Below, piece by piece: positions 33,901-44,064 of a stretch of 64,000 bases of DNA. The notes beneath the pieces were generated by a model. That model did no database searches. It was not told the origin of the DNA and saw only the letters and a program-made list of their open reading frames with translations. The stretch's first letter is position 1. Each line of letters begins with the position of its first letter. Source of the stretch: Crotophaga sulcirostris (Eukaryota; Chordata; Aves; Cuculiformes; Crotophagidae); contig VYZB01000272.1 of the NCBI GenBank assembly GCA_013397455.1, positions 186,001 through 250,000 of the forward strand, read 5' to 3'. The translations under genes and the position numbers were made by a program.

Positions 33901-35970
33901 TCTGCGCAGACCCCCGCGTTGCTCTGCACAGTGTTTCTCACTGAATAAATTGCTCCCAAGCCATTACCCTCAGTGCCACAGGCTGCTGCTCCTCCTTTCC
34001 TGCATCCACCTCTGCCCGCGATTGATCCAGCCTGCTCTCTGTTTGCTGCAGTCAGGGCTGCCTACTGCCACTGCACACAAATGCCTTCAAAATTGAATTG
34101 TTTAAAACATTCTATAAACATTCCCTTTCCATCGTGATGCTGCCCATTGAGCCAGCTGGAGCTGGGAGCCTGGCCGAAGGATGGGGGAACATTCTTTATT
34201 CCTTGTATGATTTTGTTTTTGAATTGTAGTCAATGTGGAAATTAAAACCTAGGTGATTATGGGAATGGGGTCCCTGCAGAAGCTTCTCTATGGATCTATG
34301 TCCTAGACTGCGTATCCTGCTCTAGCGATGCACCAGTGTTCCCCAGCTCCTGGCTGGCTTGGTAGGGACTGAGTTTGGCTCCATGGGTGCACTGTGAGCG
34401 TGTGCTGTTGGCCCTTCACAGGGGCGTGTGCTGGGGCTCATGCTGACGCGCTGCATGGCGTCTGCTGGCAGCTTTGTCTTAACAGGCATCAGGACGACTG
34501 GTTTTCTGTTGGCATGGTTGTGGTCTAACCAGAGGTGTTTTGGAGACAGAGTCTGTTGTGGGCTTCTTGGAGGTGTTTCACTGCTGTAACGTCCCAGGGT
34601 GCTGGCAGATCCGCAGCTGCATGAGGTTTGGGATGCCTGGGATCTGGGAGTGCATCCTTCTGAAGAACACAAGGCTTCCAGGGCGATGGTGAGGGCAGCA
34701 CTCACCTATATGGAGCTGAGGGAGATGGGCTTGCCTGTGCAGAGTGAATGCCAGAGCTGCTGTGGGTGCAGCACAGATGAGCAAACTGCATAGGAACCCT
34801 CTGTGTCATGCACATCCATAGCTGTGTTCTGTGCAGAAGCAAAAAAACTACAGGAAGAAGATTTGGAAATAGGGAATAATTTTGCAGGTAGCTTTAAGTA
34901 TCACTCTGAGAGAGGTGTGTTTGTACAAAGGTGGCACAGAGCTTCCAAGAGCTGGTGATGTTCCTTTGTTCCTCATTTGTCATCCCTCCCAAACTCCTCT
35001 TCACTCCAAACACTCACTCAAGAGCCCTTCTGAAGCAACATTTTTCTTGAGTGCTGCTTGATCAGGATTCATTGATCTCGTCATAAGATCATCCACACCC
35101 AGCTGAAGCTGTAAAGGGGGCAGAGCAGCACATGCGCTCAGTTCCTCCAGGCCTGCTCTCTGATGTTGCTGAGACTGACTCCAAGTAGGACTGGGTGAGA
35201 CCTTACTTTATGAGATGGCCCAGTGCAGAACCTCCCCACTGTGGAGTGGCCCAGTTCAACGTGATGATCTGCCTCCAGGAGATATCAAAGACCCAGCTAA
35301 GCCAGTCGAGCAGATTTGTCCTCAATCCCCTGAGGAGTCCCCTTAGTCACTTTGAATTCAGGCAGATTTCCACAAGGATTTGCAATCTTCTTCTAGGGTT
35401 CCTCCTTCCTGCCCTTGCCCAATGGTCTTTGGTCTTGGTCCTGCAGTCTCTGCCTTTGCATCACCCATGTCTCCTGGGAATATCCTGGCTGTGTCTTCCT
35501 GACACTTGCAATCCTACATTTGTGTTGTGCTGAAAATGGTTTGAACAGACTCCTGCAGGAATATCTTCTGGGCCTATAGATCCGCCTTAACATCTTATCT
35601 GCAAACAGTGACAGTATAAAAGGGCAGTAGATGTATCTGGTGTTAAGAACTCTTACTGAGCAAGCCTGTGACCTCACCCTTGTAACCCTTCTGCCCACTC
35701 TGACCTCCCCTCATTGTCTGCTGGTGGCAAATGCAATGAAGGTGCATCAAACTGAATTTAGGGTTCTATCACTGTGATGTCTGTACGTCTTTTTTTCACA
35801 ATACCTTTGGGCATTTGATATATGGTAACGATAACGTGAAGTTGCTGTGGTGGATGGGTCTTATATTCACAGCCCTGACACTCATCCAGTGAATTTAACC
35901 CAGGTGGTGCAAGTTTGTTTACAAATTTTTTTCAGACAGGACCTCCTTTAAGTGCAGATAGCAATTTCCT
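30991..35970. other. Longest CR1-free stretch, no gene seen
   Basis: This 5-kb stretch has no repeat or coding sequence I can recognise. Simple tracts include T-rich 32657-32676 and T-rich 33725-33735. An AATAAA word follows a GC-rich block near 33943. Without a matching gene or LTR structure I assign it no role. Confidence 0.45.
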
Positions 35971-36272
35971 AGAATCACAGAATGGTTTGGGTTGGAAGGG
36001 ACCTTAAAGCCCATCCAGTTCAATTCCCTGCCATGGGCAGGGACACCTCCCACTGGATCAGGGGGCTCAAAGCCCCATCCAACCTGACCTTGAACACCTC
36101 CAGGGATGGGGCAGCCACCACTTCTCTGGGAAACCTGGACCAGGGCATCCCCACCCTCACAGCAAAACATTTCTTCCTAAGATCTCATCTCAATCTCCCC
36201 TCTTTCACTCCCCCTCATCAAGAGCCCCTCCCCAGCTTTCCTGGAGCCCCTTTCAGTACTGGGAAGCTGCTG
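35971..36272 (-). mobile_element. CR1 3' part, group A, with internal deletion
   Basis: The antisense copy has its tail at 35971 ('AGAATCACAGAATGGTTTGG') and is truncated after 'CAGTACTGGGAAGCTGC' (about 36255-36271). Compared with the other A copies, about 35 bp are missing near 36203, between the 'CTCCCCTCTTTCA' and 'AGAGCCCCTCCCC' blocks. Confidence 0.92.
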
Positions 36273-36634
36273 TGCTCAGATACTGTCATTTCTGTTGTAC
36301 TGCCAAGCAGGCCATCATGCTGCTGATGTCTCCAGCAGACTCAAAACCAGGCTTGGCAATAAACCATCAATCCAGAAATTCTTGCTGCAGTACTGATACA
36401 GGTCCACATATAGCTAGGGGTTAGGGGGTTCTGTAATCATTTTGTGGTCCCTGCCCTACTTCTCATCTTCAAACTCTTAGCATCTGTTTTTAAACGTTAC
36501 TACCCTGGGAGTTTGATATCCTCTCTTCTCCAAGAAACAAGAGAGGTAAATCCACACAGACAATAACTGCGTATCTGTATTCTACAGGGCTGACCTTGTG
36601 TGCCACAGCTAGGTCCTATCCCAGATCTACTTAC
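36273..36634. other. Unique DNA, no gene seen
   Basis: This is a short AT-moderate stretch between a CR1 copy and the candidate exon. Nothing is recognised. Confidence 0.45.
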
Positions 36635-36846
36635 CTTTACATGGTTGGATCATCCTCCCTTTGTGGGAGAGGACGTGACAGTGATACGAGGTATGAGCTG
36701 AAACCTGCCTGCCTGAGGGGCCATCTGAACTGGGGCAAATGGAGCGCCCTTTGTTGAGGCTTTCAAAGGCAGCATCAACAGCTGGAATCCCATCAGCACC
36801 CAGAATAAGATCATAAACCAGAACCTCGTCTTCTGGAGAAAGTGCC
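36635..36846 (-). other. Candidate minus-strand exon or gene remnant (unverified)
   Basis: On the minus strand an acceptor-like CTTGTTCTTTAG (ending at 36847) and a consensus donor AAAG|GTAAGTAGAT (intron from 36634) enclose 212 nt. One frame is open throughout, with a peptide beginning 'ALSPEDEVLVYDLILGADGI' and then 'PAVDAAFESLNKG'. A second frame is open for most of the length. I recognise no family. The combination of a clean donor and an open frame is suggestive, but both could arise by chance in 64 kb. Confidence 0.28.
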
Positions 36847-37139
36847 CTAAAGAACAAGGTTTTTAGACTCTGTGTGAGGTTTTCTTTTTAGAATTTACTT
36901 GTTTTTCTCTAAATGGTGAAATGATCTTTGGTCAGAGAGAAGAGATGACATTGCAGACCATGTTTGCTTTCGCCAAGTGCAACAGCTTTAGAGTGCCTTG
37001 TTCTTTTGGTGCTTGTGGTCCTCTTTTGAAAGAGGGGAAGGTGGATCCAGGTCCCTTCGTTCACCTAAAGGATCCCTGACCGTTGCTGTCACCTCTTACC
37101 TCCCCCAGGAATGGCCTTGCAGTCTGATCACTTGCATAA
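36847..37139. other. Unique DNA, no gene seen
   Basis: This is about 0.3 kb of ordinary composition. Its left end is the pyrimidine tract of the candidate exon, read on the minus strand. Confidence 0.4.
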
Positions 37140-37632
37140 AATCATAGAATGTCCTGAGTTGGAAGGGACCCACAAGGATCATTGAGTTGGACTCCTATCC
37201 CTGCACAGGACAACCCCAACATTCACACCACATGTCTGAGGGTGTTGACCAGATGCTTCTGGATTATTATCTGGTTTGGCGCTGTGACTGCTTCCCTGGG
37301 GAGCTGTTCCAGTGCTCCACCACCCTCTGGGTGAAGAACCTTTTCCAGATATCCAACCTAACCCTTCCCTGGCACATCTTCCTGCCATTCCCTTGGGTCC
37401 AGAGAGGAGATTGGCGCCTGCTCCTACTCCTCCCCTGGTGAGGAAGCTGCAGACCGCAATGAGGTCTCCTCTCTTCTCCAGGCTGAACAGACCAAGTGAC
37501 TTCAAGCTGCTCCTCATATAGTTTCCCCTCTAAACCCCTCACCAACTCCATGCCTTTCTCTGGACACTCCAGTACCTTTAGACCTTGTTTATACTGTGGC
37601 ACCCAAAACAGCACCCAGTGCTCAAGGTGAGG
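37140..37632 (-). mobile_element. CR1 3' part, group D
   Basis: The antisense copy has its tail at 37140 ('AATCATAGAATGTCCTGAGT') and a D-type 3' UTR with 'AGGACAACCCCAACATTCAC' (37207-37226). The ORF2 C-terminal region reads on the minus strand '[19 protein letters not shown]' (about 37455-37515). The copy is truncated near 'CCCAGTGCTCAAGGTGAG'. It lacks some codons in the 'EKRRLRGD' block and has frame breaks. Confidence 0.92.
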
Positions 37633-40420
37633 GTCAGTAAATGACCTGTTTTCTTCAACCTGAACAAAACATTTCTTTCCAAGGAAATGTAGAAAATTCG
37701 TAGGAGAGTAACTGTGTCTTCCATTCTGTCCTGATGTTCTTCTTTTCAGCTCATCATGGTTGTTCCCCCTGCCCTACAGCCAACACAGGGTGCAGCCATT
37801 GGGAAGCCCCTGGGGCCACAGTGCCTACCTGGGACCTGCTTCTGCTCTTCGCACCTCTCCTTCCCCTTTGTGTGCTGAACGCGCTCATCCTGTGGGTCTT
37901 GGCGAGACAAAGATTTTAGTATTCAGGGAGTTGGGAAGTTTGGCTGTCCTCGGTATAATTAGTTCACAAAGCACCAGGGAACTCAGATCACAGGTGAATT
38001 GGCTGGACTTTGAGTGAGCCTGAGACAATGTGAGAGGATTAACTAGTAAAAATTGCATCTATTACTTTGTCCAAGAGACCTATTCAATTTGGCTTGAATA
38101 TTCAATTTTCAGGACATAGGTGTTAGATATTAATATGGGCTTGGCAGAGAGTTCATCACTTGTAAGACGGCGCTGAGAGTTCTTCACGTGCTGAGATCAA
38201 TGCTTGAAGCCAAGCACGTCTCTCTGGAAAATCTCCTCTGAACAAATAATTGGCCTCAACAAAGGAGGGGACAGGGTAAGATTTAATTGCTTCTTATTGT
38301 AGGAGGTCTTCTTTAATGGACTTGTGGTCTTAAATCCCATGGATAGCTATAACATTTTGGAGGTGGCTTTTCTCAGAGAGGGGAACTGCGAGTGTCTGTC
38401 TTCTATGACCCAGGCCAACACCTTTGGATGTGCTCAAGGAGATTCATCTGACCCAGCATGATAGGAATACAAAGACCAAAATACCCAAGGGATTCAAAGT
38501 AATGCAGTCTGCAGTGGGAGCCTTTGCTTTTCTCTCTTAGTGACAGTTTTTGGAGACCAAGTCCTGCATGGAGTGGGCTGAAACAGCCACAGCCTAGTGA
38601 GTGAGCTGCTCCCTGCCAGCCCTGGCGAGGAAGCCCCAAGTGACATTTCAGTGTTTTTAGTGGTACTGTGCAAGGCATGGCTGAGGGAAAAAAATAGTTC
38701 TTTGGCTGCCGAAGATGGTGAAAGGGAGTGTTTTATCTTTTTACCTTTTTAATATTGTGTGCCTGCATCTGTTCCAATAAGGAAAAACAATGCTAATTGG
38801 AACGTCTAAAGGACTTTGTAGTCAATGAGAACAAACATCACCAGGCTGAAAAATATAAAGGCAGTTTGGTCAAAATACTAGTCACAGTTTTAGTCAAAAT
38901 ATCTGAGTTTAGGGACTTCCAGGAGTGTTTTTAGTTAGCTTAAACTTGTTGAGCATGATGAAACTAAAAGGCAGTTGGACGGCGGTTGATTTCTGTGTTA
39001 GGAGAGCTCACAGGGCAGCATGAGAGCGCGGGCTGAGGGCAGCACTGTCCTGCTGGTGCCTTTTATTTTTCCTGGGAAAGAGTAAAGGTTCAACGATCAC
39101 ATCAGTAATGGATCAAAAATACATAGTTTTGACTTTTCTCGCTTGGTCTTGCCTCGATGTCCACAACCTGCATGAGCGTGAGAAGGTGTTGTGTTAGCAG
39201 TTCCTCGCTGGAACAGGTCCTTCCCATGGGAACCAGCTGGCTGCTTTCAGGGAGCACCAAATAGAGTTCCTTCTGCTGCTAACAGTCTTGTAGCACTGGA
39301 GTACCTGCTGAGGTATCACACAGCTGTGGCTGTGTTCTCTGAATGGATAAAGTGGTTCCTGGACAGGCTTATAAAGCTTTTGGTTGAGAACAGAGCACAG
39401 GGATACAGAAACACCATAACACTGGCTCCATACTCCTTTGAAATCTGGGCAGAGGTTGTGGTTTTGGGTGGTTTTTCATTCTGGCCTGTTTCTTCACATC
39501 TGCCCTTTTTCTCCTCTAGCCTGAAGGTTTGTGCTTGCTGGGTTCTCGTCCTGGAAACCTTTAAATCAACCAGAGGACAATGGGTTGGATGCGCCAGCAT
39601 TTCATTTATTTCTTCTGTGTTTGCGTCTTTGCTTGAAGAACCTTGAAGACAAGGGGTTAACAGCATCCTCATGTTTTTTCCTGTTGCCCCATCAGGACTG
39701 TTTAAAAATTATCTTCTCCCCACTTACAGCACTATAATTAGGATATGGGAGTTGTGGGGAATGATTTCACAAAGTGACTCGGTGTGCTCGCCCCTGCACC
39801 CCAGGGAGCCAGGCAATTACGCATACATAATTCTGCTCTTTGAATATTTTCTCTTTCTCTGCATAATTTCTCTCTATTCATCTTTCCAGTGTCCTTCTGA
39901 GATAAACTTAGAAGTCTCAGCTTTTGGAATTTAAAAAAGCTCCTGTGCCTGGTTGCACACCATTTGCATTTAACCCAGCAGTGTTCGCTGGGATGGAGTG
40001 GAGCGATGAGGCTGGGGAAGAGGGCAAGGGACCCCACAAGAGGAAGCAGGAGAAGCCTTCAGTCCAACAGCACAGCCCTCCTGGCTGACGAATGATCAAA
40101 GAGAGGAGGTGAAGAGTATTTCATCACTGAGCTCCTATTCATGTGGGCCTTGCGAAGGCAAAGCCACTGTTTTTGCCAGGGCAGGTGCCTTCTAAAGGTT
40201 CCTGGTCCCCACAGACGTGGTCTTCAGCCCTGTTCTTTCAGTTCCCACATGGGAAGGTCCCTTTGGCTATTGGCGGTTCTTGGTTCCCTACCACCATCTT
40301 TGGGCCAAAAAATGTGATACAGCACTCGATCGCATGCACACAGTCAGTATTCCAGCCCTAAGCTAAGAGCATTATTGTGCTTTCTATTAGAAGGATCCAG
40401 TCTCCATTGCAAAGGAGTCA
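37633..40420. other. Unique DNA, no gene seen
   Basis: This 2.8-kb repeat-free stretch is AT-richer at about 38030-38130 and 38740-38960. The 151-codon frame at 39191-39646 (plus strand) shows no recognisable protein. Confidence 0.45.
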
Positions 40421-40582
40421 GAATCACAGAATGATTTGGGTCAGAAGGCACCTCAAAGCCCATCCAGTCCCACCTCCCTGCCATGGGCAGGGACACCTCC
40501 CACTGCATCAGGGTGCTCAAAGCCCCATCCAACCTGACCTCGAACACCTCCAGGGATGGGGCAGCCACCACTTCTCTGAGCA
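40421..40582 (-). mobile_element. CR1 3' fragment, young group A variant
   Basis: The 160-bp antisense copy has its tail at 40421 and diagnostic words 'GATTTGGGTCAGAAGGCACC' and 'CATCAGGGTGCTC'. It is truncated after 'CACTTCTCTGAGC'. It is nearly identical over its whole length to 53672-53832, far closer than to other A copies. Confidence 0.93.
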
Positions 40583-41997
40583 AAGGAAGAAGTCTCTGTG
40601 GTTGGTAACAGCTGAAAAAGGGAGCTTCTCTGTGTTAAACAAGATCCTGAATGTAAGGCCCCTCAGCTTTCCTGGTTGGGATTGTAGTATGAGAGCCAGG
40701 AGCCGGGATGCCCTGGAGGAGCAGGCTGGGCACTGGGCTGTGCACACATGGCTGCTTGGCAGCAGAGAGCAGCTCGGATCGTTCACCTCCGCAGGCGGCT
40801 GATGTGCCCTGGAATGTTACGGAGTTTAGCCTTCCAGGTGCAAGTGTGCATTTGTTTCCAATCCCCTGTTTATGCTGTTCACAGTGAATTTATTGCAGCA
40901 CAATAAGCAAAACACAAGGTAAGTGCCAGCACATTTCCTCTGTGGGCAGAGGCCGTTTGTCTCTATAAAGTGCTGCTGACATGATGTGGTTTCTCCCTGT
41001 TGCAGGAGAGCTCTGTAGCAGCAAAGATGTGACAAAAGACAACTTGTTGAAGGGCTTCTCTGTCATACTCCAGAATCATCTACAATTCCTTTTCTTCCCC
41101 AGAGCCAGAAGTGTGCTGGTGCTTTGCAATTATTCCCACATGTGATGCCTTTCTCTTCTTTTTTGATTTTTTCCCTCCTTTCTCTCAGTGATTCAAGTTC
41201 CCTGTTGAATCCTCATTCATACTCTCTCTCTTTTGGTTTCTTCTTCTTCTTCTTTTTTATTTTATCCACCCCCTTCTCACAGAACTGGAGCTGTAGCTGC
41301 TTTACTCTGGTCTAAGGAAAAGCTGCTGTTCTGTTTCCCAAAGAAAGCTCATTGTGTGGTGCCATGAAAAAAGGTTTAAACAACACAAGGGAATAAAGGC
41401 ACCACATCCTCTGAAAGTTTCTCTTTTCTTTGCCTTTTTATTTATTTTTTATTTTTTAAGAAATAATACATAAGATGCCAGGAAAGGGCAGGCATGTCTG
41501 CTGCTTCTCTCCAATCCTGCCTGTGAGCCTGTGGAATTCTAAGGAAACCTGCTTTTTACATAGGAGCTTGAAAGCGAGCCTACCCCACCTCCCAACCTTT
41601 GCTCTTCTCTATATTTCTCTCATAAGCCTAGCAAAAAATCCTAAGATTGTTCCCAAACAGTACAGATTCAAAGCTTACAAGGCAGTAATTACTTGCTTTC
41701 TTTTTTTTTGGTACGAGTTTATAGAAATCTTATATAAGATGCTCAAATACTTTCAAAGAAGCCTTTTTCAGCAGCAAGAGCTCAGATATTCCGCTATCAG
41801 CAGAGTTCCTGGAGGCTGAGTACAAATGAGCGATGGGTTTGACTGCCATGCTATGGCAGGAACAGGTCCTGGATATGCTGGCCCCACCACACCTGGACCC
41901 CTCCGAGCCTCCAAGCCCCCGACAGATGCTGCACCCACCCACACCACCTCGGTCCTGCACACAGCCATCCCTTCCTGGTGGAAAAAGACTTTGAGGC
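40583..41997. other. Unique DNA with a TTC microsatellite
   Basis: This 1.4-kb stretch has a five-unit TTC run at 41238-41252 and T-rich sequence at about 41434-41460. A 34-nt stretch at 40885-40918 has an acceptor before it and an AAG|GTAAGT donor after it, but is too short to weigh. No gene is seen. Confidence 0.45.
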
Positions 41998-42066
41998 ATG
42001 ATGATGATGATTATTATTATTGTAATTATTATTATTATAATTATTATTACTATTACTTTTATTATA
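41998..42066. repeat. ATG/ATT microsatellite, left part
   Basis: ATG units (from 41998) pass into ATT/AAT units that run to 42066, directly against the 5' end of a CR1 copy. Similar ATT-rich sequence resumes right after that CR1 (42651-42680). Confidence 0.9.
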
Positions 42067-42067
42067 G

Positions 42068-42650
42068 TGTGACCAGCAGGGTGAGGGAGGGGATTCTGCC
42101 CCTCTACTCCGCTCTGGTGAGACCTCACCTGGAACCCTGCGTTCACTTCTGGAGTCCTCATCACAGGAAGGACATGAATCTGTTGGAGGGAGTCCTGAGG
42201 AGGCCACGGAGATGATCTAAGGGCTGGATCACCTCCCATACAAGGACAGGCTGAGAGAGTTGGGGTTGTTCAGCCTAGAGAAGAGAAGGCTGCGGGGAGA
42301 CGTTAGAGCAGCCTCCCAGTACTGAAAGGGGCTCCAGGAAAGCTGAGGAGGGGCTCTTCATCAAGGAGTGCAGGGATAGGACAAGGGGAAAGGGTTTTCA
42401 GCTGAAAGAGGGGAGATTGAGATGAGATCTTAGGGAGAAGTATTTTCCTGTGAGGGTGGGGAGGCCCTGGCCCAGGTTGCCCAGAGAAGTGGTGTCTGCC
42501 CCATCCCTGGAGGTGTTCAAGGCTAGGTTGGATGGGACTTTGAGCTCCTTGATGCAGTGTGAGGTGTCCCTGTCCATGTCAGGGGAGTGGAACTGGATGG
42601 GCTTTAACGTCCCTTTTGACTGAAACCGTTCTCTGATTCTCAGATTCTAC
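42068..42650 (+). mobile_element. CR1 3' part, group A, inserted in a microsatellite
   Basis: This sense copy starts at 'GTGACCAGCAGGGTGAGGGA' and encodes '[20 protein letters not shown]' (about 42099-42158) and the ORF2 end. The A-type 3' UTR follows. The tail is 'CTGATTCTCAGATTCTAC' (about 42633-42650). It lies between two parts of an ATT-rich simple repeat. Confidence 0.94.
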
Positions 42651-42680
42651 AATTATAATTGATGTTATTATTATTTCTAT
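42651..42680. repeat. ATT-rich microsatellite, right part
   Basis: AATTATAATT followed by GTTATTATTATTT continues the ATT-rich sequence found upstream of the CR1 copy. Confidence 0.7.
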
Positions 42681-43290
42681 CCTTCTCCTTAAATGGCAGG
42701 CTTTCCCTCAGCTGTGCTGCTGTGGTCAGTAGCCCTCCACTTGTGTCCAGGGCTCAGTGAGCGCAGTGCAGTGCTGCCATCTACTTTGGCAGGTAACAAT
42801 TGTTCGGTACCAGGCTTTTGCCTGTGTCAGGCATCTTCATCCACAGCAACTCCCCGGCAGGTCCGTGTCAAAGGGTGACCCGTGTGCTCTGCTGAACACC
42901 CAGTTCTGGGAGGGAAAGAAAAGGGGAAGAGGGAATTTTGTCAGCTCTTCCCATCAGTGCTCAGCACAGCCGTAATGGCATCATGCTGTTTAAAGTGCAA
43001 TTCTCTTCACTCCTGGTGGGGACTGATTACTGCTAGCACTGTGCTGGACATGAATAGTGAATATCCACCAGTTCCCCTTCCATGTTTTATTATTTTTCCA
43101 ATTATGTCTTTCCTACTATTATGACTTCATACAATGTTGTGGAATTGGTGCAACTTAAAAGCAGAGGAGGGAAGATAAAACAAAATATCTATTTTAATTG
43201 AAGCTAATGAAAAGGAAACATTTTTTTTTCATCATTGCTGTGAAAAATGATGTTTTTCTTAAGCCTGAAGTTGCCCATAAATCTACTTAC
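42681..43290. other. Unique DNA, no gene seen
   Basis: This is ordinary single-copy-looking DNA, T-rich at about 43080-43125, with no coding signal. Confidence 0.4.
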
Positions 43291-43462
43291 GTTCCTCTTT
43301 GAACATTTATTCTTACTGACCTTTGTGCTTTGCTTCGCCAGTAAACAGATATGGTGCGAGGGTGGAAACGTTTCTGTCCAGCAAGGACACTTTCCTGGAG
43401 CAAAATGGACATGGGATTGTTTTGTTTCCAATAATGCTACGACCAGTGATCTGCAGTTATTA
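43291..43462 (-). other. Candidate minus-strand exon (unverified)
   Basis: On the minus strand a good acceptor (branch-like TCTAAGA, then CCTTCTGCGTGTTATTACAG) lies just upstream of 43462. A donor (GGAAC|GTAAGTAGAT, intron from 43290) follows. The 172 nt between them are open in one frame for 57 codons and include 'ETKQSHVHFAPGKCPCWTET'. No family is recognised. It may be a noncoding-RNA exon or chance. Confidence 0.22.
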
Positions 43463-43811
43463 CTGTAATAACACGCAGAAGGAATGGCATCTTAGATTCT
43501 GGCATCCTTGGTAAAGACAGTGGAATAAGTGTCGAATGGAAAGGCTGTGGTACTGTGTTTTGCAAATGAGGAAATGATGGAGAGTTTGTGGTTTGATAAT
43601 TTTAGAGAACAAGCTAACACAGATTTACAAGCATAGCTGCAGTCTCTCAACCATCTCTGTTAGCTGCCCATGAAAATACCTTTCCTCCTCACTCTGCACA
43701 GGAGCTGCAGAGCTGTTGTTATGATCTAACAGTAATTAGTCTGTGCCTAGAGATACCATGGATTGAGATGAATTTCTGTAATTTTTCCTGCTTTCCATAG
43801 TGGATTATTCC
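43463..43811. other. Unique DNA, no gene seen
   Basis: This is 0.35 kb of ordinary composition between the candidate exon and a CR1 copy. Confidence 0.4.
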
Positions 43812-44064
43812 GCAGGACACTAGAAATGGCCTCAAGTTAGAACAGTGGATGTTCCGATTAGACAATGAGGAAAAATTTCTTCACTGAAAAGGTTCTCAGG
43901 TACTGGAACAGCTGCCCAGGGAGATGGTTGAGTCACCATCCCTGGAGGAGTTTTAAAGATGGGTAGATGAGGTGCTCAGGGATCTGGCTTAGTAGTGGAC
44001 AGGTACGGTTGGACTCAAAGATCCCAAAGATCTTTTCCAACCAAACAATTCTATGATTCTATGA
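43812..44064 (+). mobile_element. CR1 3' fragment, C-like
   Basis: This sense copy contains 'GGAAAAATTTCTTCACTG' (about 43869), 'GCTGCCCAGGGAGATGGTTG' and a 3' UTR with 'GGTTGGACTCAAAGATCCCA' (44008-44027). It ends in two clean octamers 'ATTCTATGATTCTATGA' (44048-44064). It resembles group C but has its own 3' UTR wording. Confidence 0.92.

Noticed and set aside
33840..33970. GC-rich block followed by AATAAA, possible solo LTR or gene end
   Set aside because: There are no terminal repeats, no target duplication and no open frame leading into it. AATAAA is common by chance.
40885..40918. 34-nt stretch with an acceptor before and AAG|GTAAGT after
   Set aside because: It is too short to judge. 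Such pairings are expected by chance many times in 64 kb.
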